In this document: positions 9,859-18,665 of the stretch, in pieces | Layout: each line of letters begins with the position of its first letter | How positions within the stretch are numbered: position 1 is the stretch's first letter | From: Rhodobacter sp. | GTDB taxonomy: Bacteria > Pseudomonadota > Alphaproteobacteria > Rhodobacterales > Rhodobacteraceae | Direction of reading: 5' to 3' | NCBI GenBank assembly: GCA_016704435.1 | Contig: JADJAB010000013.1 | Location: 19,866 to 83,865 of the forward strand | Length of the DNA stretch: 64,000 nt | Position numbers and translations under genes: made by a program | Notes under the pieces: model-generated | Told to the model about the DNA's origin: nothing | Database searches by the model: none | Seen by the model: the letters and a program-made list of their open reading frames with translations, nothing else

Positions 9859-9986
9859 GGGGGTTTTCCACCCCCAAGGGCGAATGCAGGCATTCGCCCT
9901 TCCCCCGGAGGATATTTTCACACAGAGGAAGGGGCAAAGTGGTGGTTCAGACACCTTGCGGCGGGCATGTTCCGCGATCCGCAAGG
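9859..9986. terminator. three inverted repeats in the 303-base gap after tRNA-Gly
   Basis: The gap 9805-10107 contains no supported gene. It holds GGGGG/CCCCC (9859-9863/9871-9875), a strong 11-bp hairpin with arms AAGGGCGAATG (9876-9886) and CATTCGCCCTT (9891-9901) and a 4-base loop, and CCTTGCGG/CCGCAAGG (9954-9961/9979-9986). There is no U-tract, so intrinsic termination is uncertain; read-through from the tRNA and from truA on the other strand would meet these structures. A GGGGGGCAGACAGCCCCCC palindrome near 10110 overlaps the end of truA. Confidence 0.35.
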
Positions 9987-10107
9987 CGCCTTCCCCCGTG
10001 ACGGTCATCGGCGTCCCCGCCTGTACCGTGGCACCAGAATTCGCTGAATCGGGTAAACAGATGATTAACGGCAATGCCTTCCTCTGTGGAAAAGTATCCT
10101 CGGGGGG

Positions 10108-10914
10108 TCAGGGGGGCAGACAGCCCCCCTTGCGACCTGTCAGCCCGCGAAAGGATCGCTCCGGATAGCCCACGCCGGTCAGATACAGCCCGTCCGGCGG
10201 GGCCACCGGCCCGCAGGCGGCGCGGTCGCGGGCGGCAAGGGCGCGCGCCACATCACCGGGCCGCCAGCTTCCCGCGCCGACCCGTTCCAGCGTGCCGACG
10301 ATCGAGCGCACCTGATTGTGCAGGAAACTGCGGGCGCGCAGGGTAAAGCGGGTCTCGTGCCCGCCGGGATAGGTGGTTTCTTCGATGCCGATCTCGTCCA
10401 GCGTTTTCACCGGGCTGTCGGCCTGGCACATCACCGACCGGAAGGTGGTGAAATCGTGCCGCCCCAGCAGATGCGCCGCCGCCGCCCGCATCGCTTCCAC
10501 ATCCAGCGGGCGCGGCACCTGCCAGACCAGCCCCCGGTCAAGCGTCACCGGCGCCCGCCTTGCGACGATGCGGTAGAGATAGCGCCGCTCCACCGCCGAG
10601 AACCGTGCGTGGAAATCCTGCGCCACCGCCGCACAGGCCGTCACCGCCACCGGCAGCGGCTTCAGGTGCCAGTTCAGGGCCTCTGACAACCGGAACGGCT
10701 GCCACGGCTTGCCCAGATCGGCATGCGCCACCTGGCCCGTGGCATGCACGCCGGCATCGGTGCGCCCGGCCGCCACGATCCGGTGGTCGCCCGGTTCCAG
10801 CCGCCCCAGCGCCTCTTCCAGCGCCTGCTGGACGGACGCCAGCCCCCCCGCCTGCCGCTGCCAGCCGCAGAACGGACCGCCGTGATATTCGACCTGAAGC
10901 GCATAGCGGGGCAT
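10108..10914 (-). CDS. truA: tRNA pseudouridine(38-40) synthase
   Basis: A 268-residue enzyme that isomerises uridines 38-40 in the tRNA anticodon arm. The catalytic aspartate lies in GRTDAGVHATGQVAH, and the N-terminal MPRYALQVEYHGGPFCGWQRQ and C-terminal FLHNQVRSIVGTLERVG blocks are typical. The ATG at 10914 matches the conserved N-terminus; in-frame sequence upstream is not family-like. It is divergent from the YcjX gene, with about 100 bases of shared promoter region. Confidence 0.93.
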   Translation of the reverse strand: MPRYALQVEYHGGPFCGWQRQAGGLASVQQALEEALGRLEPGDHRIVAAGRTDAGVHATGQVAHADLGKPWQPFRLSEALNWHLKPLPVAVTACAAVAQDFHARFSAVERRYLYRIVARRAPVTLDRGLVWQVPRPLDVEAMRAAAAHLLGRHDFTTFRSVMCQADSPVKTLDEIGIEETTYPGGHETRFTLRARSFLHNQVRSIVGTLERVGAGSWRPGDVARALAARDRAACGPVAPPDGLYLTGVGYPERSFRGLTGRKGGCLPP

Positions 10915-11015
10915 GTTCAGCCGCTTAGCCCAAGCCCCTGCCGCTGTCCACCACGGCGCCTCCTTTCCAATCGGCCGCCGCATGCCTATCTTGGCGCCGC
11001 AACAGGGGACGGTCG

Positions 11016-12431
11016 TTGGCACTTTTCGGCATCACGGACAGTATCGCACGCGGGCTTGAAGGCGTGCAGGCCGGCGTCTCGGAGATGTTCTTCGAACCGA
11101 CCCTGCGGCTGGGCGTCACCGGCCTTGCGCGGTCGGGCAAGACCGTTTTCATCACCGGCCTGATCGCCAACCTGCTGGCGCGTGGCCGCATGCCGCAACT
11201 GACCGCCGCCCGCGACGGCCGGATCGAGACGGTCCACCTGCAACCGCAGCCCGATGTCACCCTGCCACGCTTCGACTATGAGGCGCATCTGGCCGCGCTG
11301 ACCGGCGACAACCCGCGCTGGCCCGACAGCACGCGCGCCATATCCGAACTGCGGCTGTCCTTCCGCACCCGCCCCGGCGGCTGGTTCGGCAGCTTCCGGG
11401 GGCCGCAGACCCTGCATCTCGATATCGTCGACTACCCCGGCGAATGGCTCCTGGACCTTGGCCTGATGGACAAGACCTATGCCGAATGGGCCGAGGATAC
11501 CCTGACCCGCCTTTCCACCCGTGCCCAGGCGGCCGGGTTCATGGCCATCGCCCGCGCCGCCGATGGTGACCGCCGCCTTGAAGAGACCGATGCGCAGGAC
11601 CTTGCCCGCAGCTTCACCGCCTACCTGACCGCCGCCCGCGACGCGGGCTATGCCGACTGCACCCCCGGCCGCTTCCTGTTGCCCGGCGATCTGGCCGGCA
11701 GCCCGGTCCTGACCTTCGCCCCTTTGCCACGCCCGGACCAGACGCCTCGAGGCTGCCTCTGGCGCGAGATGGAACGGCGGTATGAGGCCTACAAGGCCCG
11801 CGTCGTCACCCCGTTCTTCCGCGACCACTTCGCCCGGATCGACCGCCAGATCGTGCTGATGGACGTCCTCGGCGCTTTGCATCAGGGCCCCCGCGCGGTC
11901 GAGGACCTGCGCCGCACCATGGCCGAGATCCTCGGCGCCTTCCGGGTCGGCCGCACCGGCTGGCTGTCCAGCATCCTGGGTGCGCGGCGGGTGGAGAAGA
12001 TCCTCTTTGCCGCCACCAAGGCAGACCATCTGCACCACGAACAGCACCCCGCGCTGACCGCCATCACCGAAGCGATGCTGGCCGAGGCGAAGTCCCGCGC
12101 GGCCTATGCCGGGGCCGAGGTTGCCGCGATGTCGATCGCCGCGCTGCGCGCCACGGTCGAGGAGCTGGCCGAGCGTGACGGCCAATCCCTGCCGGCGGTG
12201 CGCGGCCGCCTGCTGACCACCGGCAAGCAGGCGGTGATGTATCCGGGCGCCCTGCCGCGCGACCCCGCCCGCGTGCTGTCGCCTGCGCGCGCAGGGGCAG
12301 AGCGATGGCTGGATGCCGACTATGGGCTGATGACCTTTGCGCCGGCGCGGATGCAACTGGACCCCGGCATCGGTCCGCCGCATATCCGGCTGGACCGCGC
12401 CGCCGAATTCCTGATCGGAGACCGGCTGTGA
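11016..12431 (+). CDS. YcjX-family P-loop NTPase
   Basis: A 471-residue YcjX/DUF463 protein. The P-loop GLARSGKT lies at residues 36-43, followed by FITGLIANLL; the DYPGEWLLDLGLM Walker B/switch region and AATKADHLH base-specificity motif match the family. The start is a TTG at 11016 after AGGGGA, giving the standard ITDSIARGLEGVQ N-terminus. YcjX proteins are stress-induced NTPases of poorly known role and are co-transcribed with YcjF, as here with one acetyltransferase gene between them. The stop overlaps the next GTG (GTGA). Confidence 0.88.
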   Translation: MALFGITDSIARGLEGVQAGVSEMFFEPTLRLGVTGLARSGKTVFITGLIANLLARGRMPQLTAARDGRIETVHLQPQPDVTLPRFDYEAHLAALTGDNPRWPDSTRAISELRLSFRTRPGGWFGSFRGPQTLHLDIVDYPGEWLLDLGLMDKTYAEWAEDTLTRLSTRAQAAGFMAIARAADGDRRLEETDAQDLARSFTAYLTAARDAGYADCTPGRFLLPGDLAGSPVLTFAPLPRPDQTPRGCLWREMERRYEAYKARVVTPFFRDHFARIDRQIVLMDVLGALHQGPRAVEDLRRTMAEILGAFRVGRTGWLSSILGARRVEKILFAATKADHLHHEQHPALTAITEAMLAEAKSRAAYAGAEVAAMSIAALRATVEELAERDGQSLPAVRGRLLTTGKQAVMYPGALPRDPARVLSPARAGAERWLDADYGLMTFAPARMQLDPGIGPPHIRLDRAAEFLIGDRL

Positions 12432-12868
12432 GCCTGACCCTCTCTCCCGCCACACCGCGCGACGCGGCACCGCTGGCGCGCATATTGGGCGACTGGCTGC
12501 GCGGCACGGGCTGGATTCCGGTGCTGCACAACCGGGGCGAAGACCTTGGCTTTCTGCGCCGGATGATCGCCAGCCACCGTGTTCTGGTGGCCCGCGACCC
12601 GGACCCAATGGGTTTCATCGCGGTGAAACAGGGCGACATCGCGGGCTTCTGCGTCGCTGAGCAGCAACGCAGCCGGGGTATCGGCAAGGCCCTGCTGGAC
12701 GCGGTGAAAGAGGGCGAGCCGCGCCTCGCGCTCTGGACCTTCCAGGCCAACACCCGTGCCATCACCTTCTATGCCCGCGAAGGCTTTGCCGAGGTTGAAC
12801 GCACCGACGGCGCCGGCAATGAGGAACGCCTGCCCGACGTCCGGATGATCTGGAGGCGCGCGCCATGA
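12428..12868 (+). CDS. GNAT-family N-acetyltransferase
   Basis: A 146-residue GNAT protein. The acetyl-CoA binding motif is QQRSRGIGKALLDAVKEG, and the C-terminal TFQANTRAITFYAREGFAEVERT block is typical of RimI-like enzymes. The GTG start at 12428 overlaps the YcjX stop by 4 bases, and its own stop overlaps the YcjF ATG by 4 bases, so it is embedded in a translationally coupled three-gene operon. Acceptor substrate unknown; the embedding suggests a role linked to the YcjX/YcjF membrane-stress module, which is inference. Confidence 0.85.
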   Translation: MSLTLSPATPRDAAPLARILGDWLRGTGWIPVLHNRGEDLGFLRRMIASHRVLVARDPDPMGFIAVKQGDIAGFCVAEQQRSRGIGKALLDAVKEGEPRLALWTFQANTRAITFYAREGFAEVERTDGAGNEERLPDVRMIWRRAP

Positions 12869-13890
12869 CCGAAGACCGCACCCCGCCGCCGAAGCCCTTC
12901 GTGCTGGAGGTCGAGGACGAGGCCGACCCCGCCGCAGCACCGCCGGTGCCCGAAGCCCTGCCCGAAGGCCGCGCCGTGCTGGCGGCGGCGCGGGTCGCCT
13001 CGGCCCGGCCTTCCGGCGTCTGGCGTTTTGCGCTCTGGGCCTTCGGGACGCTCATCACCTTCTGGCTGTCGGTCTCGGCCTGGACCTTCGTGACCACGCT
13101 TCTGGCCGAAAACCCGGTGCTGGGCGGCGTTGCATTCACGCTGGTGGCGCTGGCGGTGCTGGCGGCCGTCGCGCTGGCTTTCCGCGAATGGGCGGCCTTC
13201 GCGCGGCTGGCGCGGCTCGACAGTTTCCGCCATCAGGCGGCCGAGGCGCTGGCGAAAGCCGACCTGGCCCTGGCCCGCCGCGTGGTCGCCAACCTGACCC
13301 GGCTCTATGCCGCCCGCCCCGATACCGCCTGGGGCCGCGCGCGCCTTGCCGAACGCAAGGACGAGGTGATGGATGCCGACGCCACTCTGGCCCTGGCCGA
13401 GACGGCGCTGCTGGGCCCGCTGGATGCCCGCGCGGTGGCCGAGGTGGAGGCCGCGGCGGCCCGCGTGGCGCTGGTGACGGCGCTGGTGCCGATGGCGCTG
13501 GCCGATGTGGCGGCGGCGCTGTACTCCAACCTGCGGATGATCCGCCGCATCGCCGAGATCTACGGCGGCCGCTCGGGCAGCTTCGGCTCGCTTGGCCTCT
13601 TGCGCCGGGTGTTCTCCTCGCTGATCGCGACCGGTGCGGTGGCGCTGACCGACGATCTGATCGGCTCGGTCGCGGGCGGCGGCATCCTGTCGAAACTGTC
13701 GCGCCGCTTTGGCGAGGGCGTGGTGAACGCGGCCCTGACCGCCCGCATCGGCACCGCCGCGATGGAGTTGTGCCGGCCGTTGCCCTTCACGGTTCAGGCC
13801 CGGCCCGGCGTCTCGGCCCTGACCAGCCGGGCGCTGGCCGGGCTGATCCCGAAGCGCGGCAAGGCTGGCACGGCGGCAGAGGCCGAGTAG
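12865..13890 (+). CDS. YcjF/TIGR01620-family membrane protein
   Basis: A 341-residue protein of the YcjF (DUF697) family. It has an acidic/proline-rich cytosolic N-terminus (1-45), two adjacent membrane helices near residues 52-75 and 84-105, and a C-terminal DUF697 region with the GGRSGSFGSLGLLRRVF and ARIGTAAMELCRPLPF segments. It probably acts at the inner membrane with YcjX. The ATG overlaps the upstream stop (ATGA). It converges with the DUF2332 gene after 5 bases. Confidence 0.87.
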   Translation: MTEDRTPPPKPFVLEVEDEADPAAAPPVPEALPEGRAVLAAARVASARPSGVWRFALWAFGTLITFWLSVSAWTFVTTLLAENPVLGGVAFTLVALAVLAAVALAFREWAAFARLARLDSFRHQAAEALAKADLALARRVVANLTRLYAARPDTAWGRARLAERKDEVMDADATLALAETALLGPLDARAVAEVEAAAARVALVTALVPMALADVAAALYSNLRMIRRIAEIYGGRSGSFGSLGLLRRVFSSLIATGAVALTDDLIGSVAGGGILSKLSRRFGEGVVNAALTARIGTAAMELCRPLPFTVQARPGVSALTSRALAGLIPKRGKAGTAAEAE

Positions 13891-13895
13891 GCGGC

Positions 13896-14921
13896 TCAGG
13901 CCAGCCAATGGATGTGCTGGCCGTGGAACCCGGCGCGGGCCATGAGGATCGGCGTGCCACCGGGCCAGACGGTCAGCGTGACGGCGGCACTTCCCGGCGC
14001 GGCGTCGGCCTCCATCGCCAGCCGGGCCAGCGGGGCATCCGGCGTGGCCCGCGCGCCCGCCTCGGTCAGCAGGGCCGCGCCGCGGGCTTGCGCTGCGGCG
14101 GGGAAATACTGCCAGGCGATGGTGTGAAAGACCAGGTGCAGATGGCCGGGACGGGGCGTGGCCAGACGGGTCGCCAGCCAGTCCACCGCATCGCCGCGCG
14201 TCACCATGCCGGGAAAGCCCGCCGCCAGGTCGGCGGCGGCGCGGGTGCGGGCCAGCCGGTCGTCCTGCCCGGCCCAGATATAGGACAGGATGCGCAGCCG
14301 GTCGGCGGCGGGGTCCAGCGGGTTCAGGTCGACGCCCGCGCGGTCGGCGACAACGGGCGGGCAATGCGGTGGCGGCGGGCCGTCCCATGCGGGCGTCAGC
14401 CGCACCGGGGCGCCGGCGGGGCCGTAGACCTGTCCGGACAGCTCCAGCGCGTGTTGGTCCCAGATCAGGTTCAGCCCGGCGCTCGCCCCCAGTTCCGACA
14501 GCACCATCGGCAGGCCGAAGCGCCGCGCCAACCAATGCCCCGCCGCGATCAGCACCGCCGAGCGGCGCACCTCGTTGGTTTGCGGCGGGCTGTCCAGCCA
14601 GTGCGACAGATGCCTCGCGTGGTTTTGCAGCGCCAGGGCCAGCGCTGGCCGCAAGACAGACTCCGTGCCCGTCCCGTAGGCAGCCGCGAGGACGGGATCG
14701 TCGCCCGACAGGACCAGCGCATGCAGACCGCCGGCCAGCCGCAGGGCCAGCGCATCGGCGCGCGGAGACGGATCGCCGGGCCAGTCCAGAACGCGGTCGG
14801 CAACCGCGCCTGCGCCCGGATCATCGGCCAGCAGCCGCAGCACGCGTGCTGTCAGCTCTGACCCCAGCGCCGCGCAATGCTCCGCCTGATCGCGGAAACT
14901 GGCGCGGACGGACTCGTTCAT
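13896..14921 (-). CDS. DUF2332 family protein
   Basis: A 341-residue protein of DUF2332, opening with the typical FRDQAEHCAALGSELTARVLRLLA and carrying the conserved NEVRRSAVL, LSELGASAGLNLIWD and VFHTIAWQYFP blocks. The GASAGLNL segment looks like a methyltransferase-type glycine motif, but no activity is established for the family. Its ATG overlaps the pth stop codon (ATGA), so it is coupled to pth. Confidence 0.85.
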   Translation of the reverse strand: MNESVRASFRDQAEHCAALGSELTARVLRLLADDPGAGAVADRVLDWPGDPSPRADALALRLAGGLHALVLSGDDPVLAAAYGTGTESVLRPALALALQNHARHLSHWLDSPPQTNEVRRSAVLIAAGHWLARRFGLPMVLSELGASAGLNLIWDQHALELSGQVYGPAGAPVRLTPAWDGPPPPHCPPVVADRAGVDLNPLDPAADRLRILSYIWAGQDDRLARTRAAADLAAGFPGMVTRGDAVDWLATRLATPRPGHLHLVFHTIAWQYFPAAAQARGAALLTEAGARATPDAPLARLAMEADAAPGSAAVTLTVWPGGTPILMARAGFHGQHIHWLA

Positions 14922-15593
14922 CGGAACCGGTCGAGCAGGCGCTGCATCGGGCTGCGGCTGTCTTCGGCCGGAGGTGCGGGTTCGGCCTTTGGCACCGGCT
15001 TCTCTGCACTGGTCGAGGATCGCGGCGGCGCCACCCGCAGCGCAACCGCGTTCAGGAACCGCGCGCCGTCGCCCGCCGCCAGCGCCGGGGCGCCATCGGA
15101 AATGCCGCGCAGCAGGTCATCCAGCCAGTCCTGATCGGCCTTGGCGAAATCATGCAGCACATAATGGGACACCGCGTCCTTGTGGCCGGGATGGCCGATG
15201 CCCAGCCGGACCCGACCATAGGCCTCGCCCAGATGGCCGTGGATCGAGCGCAAGCCATTGTGCCCGGCATGGCCGCCGCCCTGCTTCAGCCGGCATTTGC
15301 CGGGGGTCAGGTCCAGCTCGTCATGGAAGACCACGATATCGTCAGGCGTCAGCTTCCAGAAATCGACCGCCGCCCGGACCGACTGGCCCGACAGGTTCAT
15401 GAAGGTCTCGGGCTTCAGGAGCACCACCTTCTCGGCCCCCAGCCGGCCCTCGCTGACCAGCCCCTGATGCGCGCGCTTCCACGGCCCGAAGCCATGGTCG
15501 GCGGCGATCCGGTCAATGGCCATGAAGCCGATGTTGTGGCGGTTGCCCGCATATTTTCGCGCCCGGATTGCCTAGGCCGACGAAGAGTTTCAC
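14918..15593 (-). CDS. pth: peptidyl-tRNA hydrolase, interrupted by a one-base insertion
   Basis: Pth recycles peptidyl-tRNA released by stalled ribosomes and is normally essential. The frame from the GTG at 15593 reads VKLFVGLGNPGAK and then goes out of frame at an A-run (TTTT on the plus strand at 15554-15557). Deleting one base restores YAGNRHNIGFMAIDRIAADHG, joining the long downstream frame that starts at 15523. All later blocks are intact (LKPETFMNLSG, FHDELDL, GGGHAGHNGLRSI). The total is 676 bases, exactly one more than 225 codons. The defect at a homopolymer in an essential gene looks like sequence error. C-terminal Pro/Ala-rich extension present. Confidence 0.88.
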
Positions 15594-15687
15594 AAGCCTG
15601 CCCCCTGCCGCTGGACGCAAACCCTTTGCGCCCTTAGCCTTTGTCCTATAGCGGCCAGTCCGCACAGGCTCAACATCAAGGACCGGA

Positions 15688-16365
15688 ATGGCCAGTTTCA
15701 CCCTGCGCGGCATCACGCTTGACCTGCCCGACAGCGCCTTGCGCGGAACCTTGCCGCAGGTGCTGACCTCTGGGCGCTACGAGAAAGCCGAGGCCGATGC
15801 GATCGAACGCCACTTGCGGCCCGGCGACCGGTTTCTGGATCTGGGCGCGGGCGCGGGCTATCTGTGCTGCCTTGCGGCGCGGATGCTGGGCGACGGGGCC
15901 GTGACGGGGGTGGAGGCGGGGCCCGAGACGGCACGGATCGCGCGGGGCAATCTGGCGCGCAACGGCTTTGGCGCAGAGGTGCTGCATGGCGCGGTGGTTG
16001 CGGACGGGCATCGGGGCGAGACGGTCGCCTTCGGTGTGCGGCCGGCCTTCTGGGCCTCGGCCCTCCAGGGCGCACAGGACTGGCCGGCAAGCGCCACGGT
16101 GACCACGGTGCCCGCGCTGCGGCTGGCCGCGCTTCTGGCGGCGCATCGGCCCACGGTCCTGTCCTGCGATATCGAGGGGGCGGAGGAGGCGGTGCTGGCC
16201 CGACCCCTGCCGGGCGTGCGGCTGATCGTGACCGAGATTCATCCGGCCAGCTATGGCCTTGCCGGAACCAAGCGCCTGTTCGACGCGCTGTCGGCCGAAG
16301 GCTTCGCCTTTACGCCGCATGGGTCGAAGGGCGCGACGGTGGTGTTCGAGCGGCTGCCGGAATGA
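15688..16365 (+). CDS. FkbM-family methyltransferase
   Basis: A 225-residue SAM-dependent methyltransferase. The SAM-binding motif is FLDLGAGAGYLCCLAARML (near residues 51-69) with GVEAGPETARIARGNLARNG after it, and the FkbM-type motif IV is LSCDIEGAEEAVL. FkbM enzymes O-methylate sugars or lipids. The gene is inserted on the opposite strand between pth and rplY, which usually form one operon. ATG at 15688, 13 bases after AAGGACCGG. Substrate unknown. Confidence 0.82.
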   Translation: MASFTLRGITLDLPDSALRGTLPQVLTSGRYEKAEADAIERHLRPGDRFLDLGAGAGYLCCLAARMLGDGAVTGVEAGPETARIARGNLARNGFGAEVLHGAVVADGHRGETVAFGVRPAFWASALQGAQDWPASATVTTVPALRLAALLAAHRPTVLSCDIEGAEEAVLARPLPGVRLIVTEIHPASYGLAGTKRLFDALSAEGFAFTPHGSKGATVVFERLPE

Positions 16366-16417
16366 AAACGGGGGGCGCGGATGGCCCCCCGGTTCCGGTC
16401 GTTCGCGTCAGCAAGGC

Positions 16418-17029
16418 TCAGGCCTCGGCTTCGGTCTCTTCCTCTTCCGAGCGGGCAAGGCCCGACGGCGCGGCAAGGTTCGCCACGGCGAAATTGCGGC
16501 TGATCGTCGGCTTGCTGCCCTTGGGCAAGGTGATGTCGTCGATGTGGATCACATCGCCGATCTCCTTGCCGGTCAGGTCCACGGTGATGTGGTCGGGAAT
16601 GTCGCCCGCCATCACCTCGAGCTCGATCTCCGGACGCATGATGGTCATGGTGCCGCCGCGCTTCAGACCAGGCGCCTTGTCCTGGTTGATGAAGTCGACG
16701 TGGATGAAGAGGTTGATGCGGCTTTCGTCGTGGATGCGCATGAAATCGACGTGCGTCGGAAGGTCCTTGACGACATCGCGCTGAACGCCACGGCAGATGA
16801 CGTGGCCGTCCGGTTGGCCTTCGACCTTGAGGTTGAACAGCGTCTGCAGGAAGCGGCCCTGCTTGAGGCGCTTCAGCAGGTAGTTGTAGTTCAGGTTGAT
16901 CGGCGTCGGCTCCTTGCCGTCGCCATAGACGATGCCGGGTACGTAGCCCTCTCTGCGGGCTTGACGGGCGGCCCCCTTGCCTGTCCCCGTCCGCACCACG
17001 GCCTGAAGATCGGGGATCTCGCGAGCCAT
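16418..17029 (-). CDS. rplY: 50S ribosomal protein L25 (Ctc form)
   Basis: A 203-residue long-form L25/Ctc protein that binds 5S rRNA. The N-terminal L25 domain (AREIPDLQAVVRTGTGKGAARQARREGYVPGIVYG) is followed by the TL5/Ctc C-terminal beta domain (HVDFINQDKAPGLKRGG...IHIDDITLPKG) and an acidic Glu-rich tail. The ATG at 17029 is preferred to one at 17035 because GGAGA is then 6 bases upstream and MAREIPDL is the family start. Convergent with fkbM; the two stops are 52 bases apart over a GC-rich stem. Confidence 0.93.
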   Translation of the reverse strand: MAREIPDLQAVVRTGTGKGAARQARREGYVPGIVYGDGKEPTPINLNYNYLLKRLKQGRFLQTLFNLKVEGQPDGHVICRGVQRDVVKDLPTHVDFMRIHDESRINLFIHVDFINQDKAPGLKRGGTMTIMRPEIELEVMAGDIPDHITVDLTGKEIGDVIHIDDITLPKGSKPTISRNFAVANLAAPSGLARSEEEETEAEA

Positions 17030-17296
17030 AGTCATTCTCCTATATCCGTCCGCCATCCTCCAAGGGTGCATGGCGCGACCGGGGGGCTATAGCGGGGATC
17101 GCGCGGCAGGGAAAGAGGGAATCGGCGGCGAAGCAAACGCGCGGCTGGCGCCGCAAGTCCCTTGTCTCGTCGGCGCGCTGGCGCGCTTCTCCTCGGGGAG
17201 ATGCTGCCAGCGCGACGTGCCACTTGAACGCTGCGCATTGCTGCACCACCTGATTCCTCCGGCGGGCGCAACTCGGTCGGGATGATGCCCCTGCCC

Positions 17297-17410
17297 TTCA
17301 TCCCGGCACAAATACTCCGGGGAGTTTGAGGGGCGGCGCCCCTCATCAGGCAACGCAGGAAGCAGGCACACGGGTTTCGGAACCAAACAGGCGTGCGCCG
17401 GTAGGCGCGC
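17297..17410. repeat. dispersed intergenic repeat, long copy
   Basis: Part of a 467-base gene-free stretch (17030-17496) between rplY and the MFS gene. The core CAAATACTCCGGGGAG is followed by GAGGGGCGGCGCCCCTC (palindrome) and GGCAACGCAGGA; a second copy of the whole unit, about 110 bases, lies at 22371-22480 upstream of the TetR gene and downstream of the CDF gene. No gene is seen in the rest of the gap. Confidence 0.65.
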
Positions 17411-17496
17411 CGCTGCGCACCCTTGCGGCGTCGCGCGCAGGCTGGACGGGCTTCGCCTGGCGGGCTACCTCGGGGCGAAGAAACGCGGAGTTCCCG

Positions 17497-18665
17497 ATGC
17501 CCTTCGTCCAGACCCTTGTCGCCGCGCGACCTGCGGTGGCGGCTTTTGCCGCCATGGGCGTGCTGTGGGGAACCTTTGCCGCGGTCTTTCCGGATCTGAA
17601 GGCGATGCTGGGCGTCGACGAGGCGCGAATGGGTGTGCTGATCCTGATGACCCCGCTGGCCGCCGTGGCTGCGATGCTGGCGGCCCCCCGGATCGGCGGC
17701 CGGCTGGGCCGCGTGGCCCTGCCGGTCGCGGCGGGGCTGATGGCGCTGGCCTTTACCCTGCCGGGCCAGACGGCCGTGCATCTGGCTTTTGCGCTGGCGA
17801 TGATGGGCTGCGGCGCGGCCACCGGGCTGACCGATGTCCTGATGAACGCCCGCACCGCGCAGATCGAGAACGAGCGTGGCCTGCATCTGATGAACCTGTG
17901 CCATGCGGCCTATTCCTTCGGCTACGCCGGGGCTGCGCTGGGCACCGGGGCCTTGCGCAACTGGGGCTGGGGGCCGGGATGGGTGATGGGGACGATGGCC
18001 GCCTTCGCCTTCCTTTTCGCCCTGGCAACCTGGGAGCGCGATGGCCGCATCCATGGGCTGACCCGGCCGAAGGGGGCGGGCGGCGGCGGCCTGGGGCTGT
18101 TGCCGGCGGTTGGCGGGGCAATGGTTCTGGTGGCCTTCCTGACCGAGAACGCCGCCGAGAACTGGTCGGCGCTGCATATCGAGAAGACCCTGGGCGGCAG
18201 CCCGGCGCAGGGGGCACTGGGGCCGGCGGCGCTGGCGCTGACCATGGGCTTTGCCCGGCTGGCAGGGCAGGGGCTGGCCGGACGGGTGCGACCGTTCTTC
18301 CTGTTGAAGCTGGGCGCGGTGGTGGCGGCGTGTGGTGCGTTGATCGCGTCGCAGGCGACTTCACCGGCGATGGCCTATGCCGGGTTCGTCGTGATGGGCA
18401 TCGGCGCGTCCGTCATCGCGCCGACGGCTTTTTCGCTGGTCGGCCGGCTGGCCCCGCCCGAGGATCGCGCACGCGCGGTGGCCCGCGCGACGCTGCTTGG
18501 CTATTTCGGCTATTTCTTCGGCCCGCCGACGCTGGGCTTCATTGCCGCGGGCTTCGGGCTGCGGGCGGCCTTTGTCTTCGCCGCCCTGATGCTGCTGACG
18601 GTGCTGGTGCTGGCGCCGTTGATGGCAGCAGCGGGCACGGGCGTGAGCCGGGCCGTGAGCCGTAA
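17497..18665 (+). CDS. MFS transporter (end uncertain, stop codon lost)
   Basis: A major facilitator protein with about 12 hydrophobic segments. The first (AAFAAMGVLWGTFAAVFPDL) and the ALAMMGCGAATGLTDVLMNARTAQIE block resemble YbjJ/FucP-like fold members common in Proteobacteria. The recognisable protein ends near LTVLVLAPLMAAAG at about 18635. In the same frame no stop follows until 20811, inside the antisense AruI-like gene. Stops in the other two frames occur at 18644, 18656 and 18663, so a one-base indel would restore a normal C-terminus. The end given is that nearby TAA and is an estimate. Substrate unknown. Confidence 0.75.
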
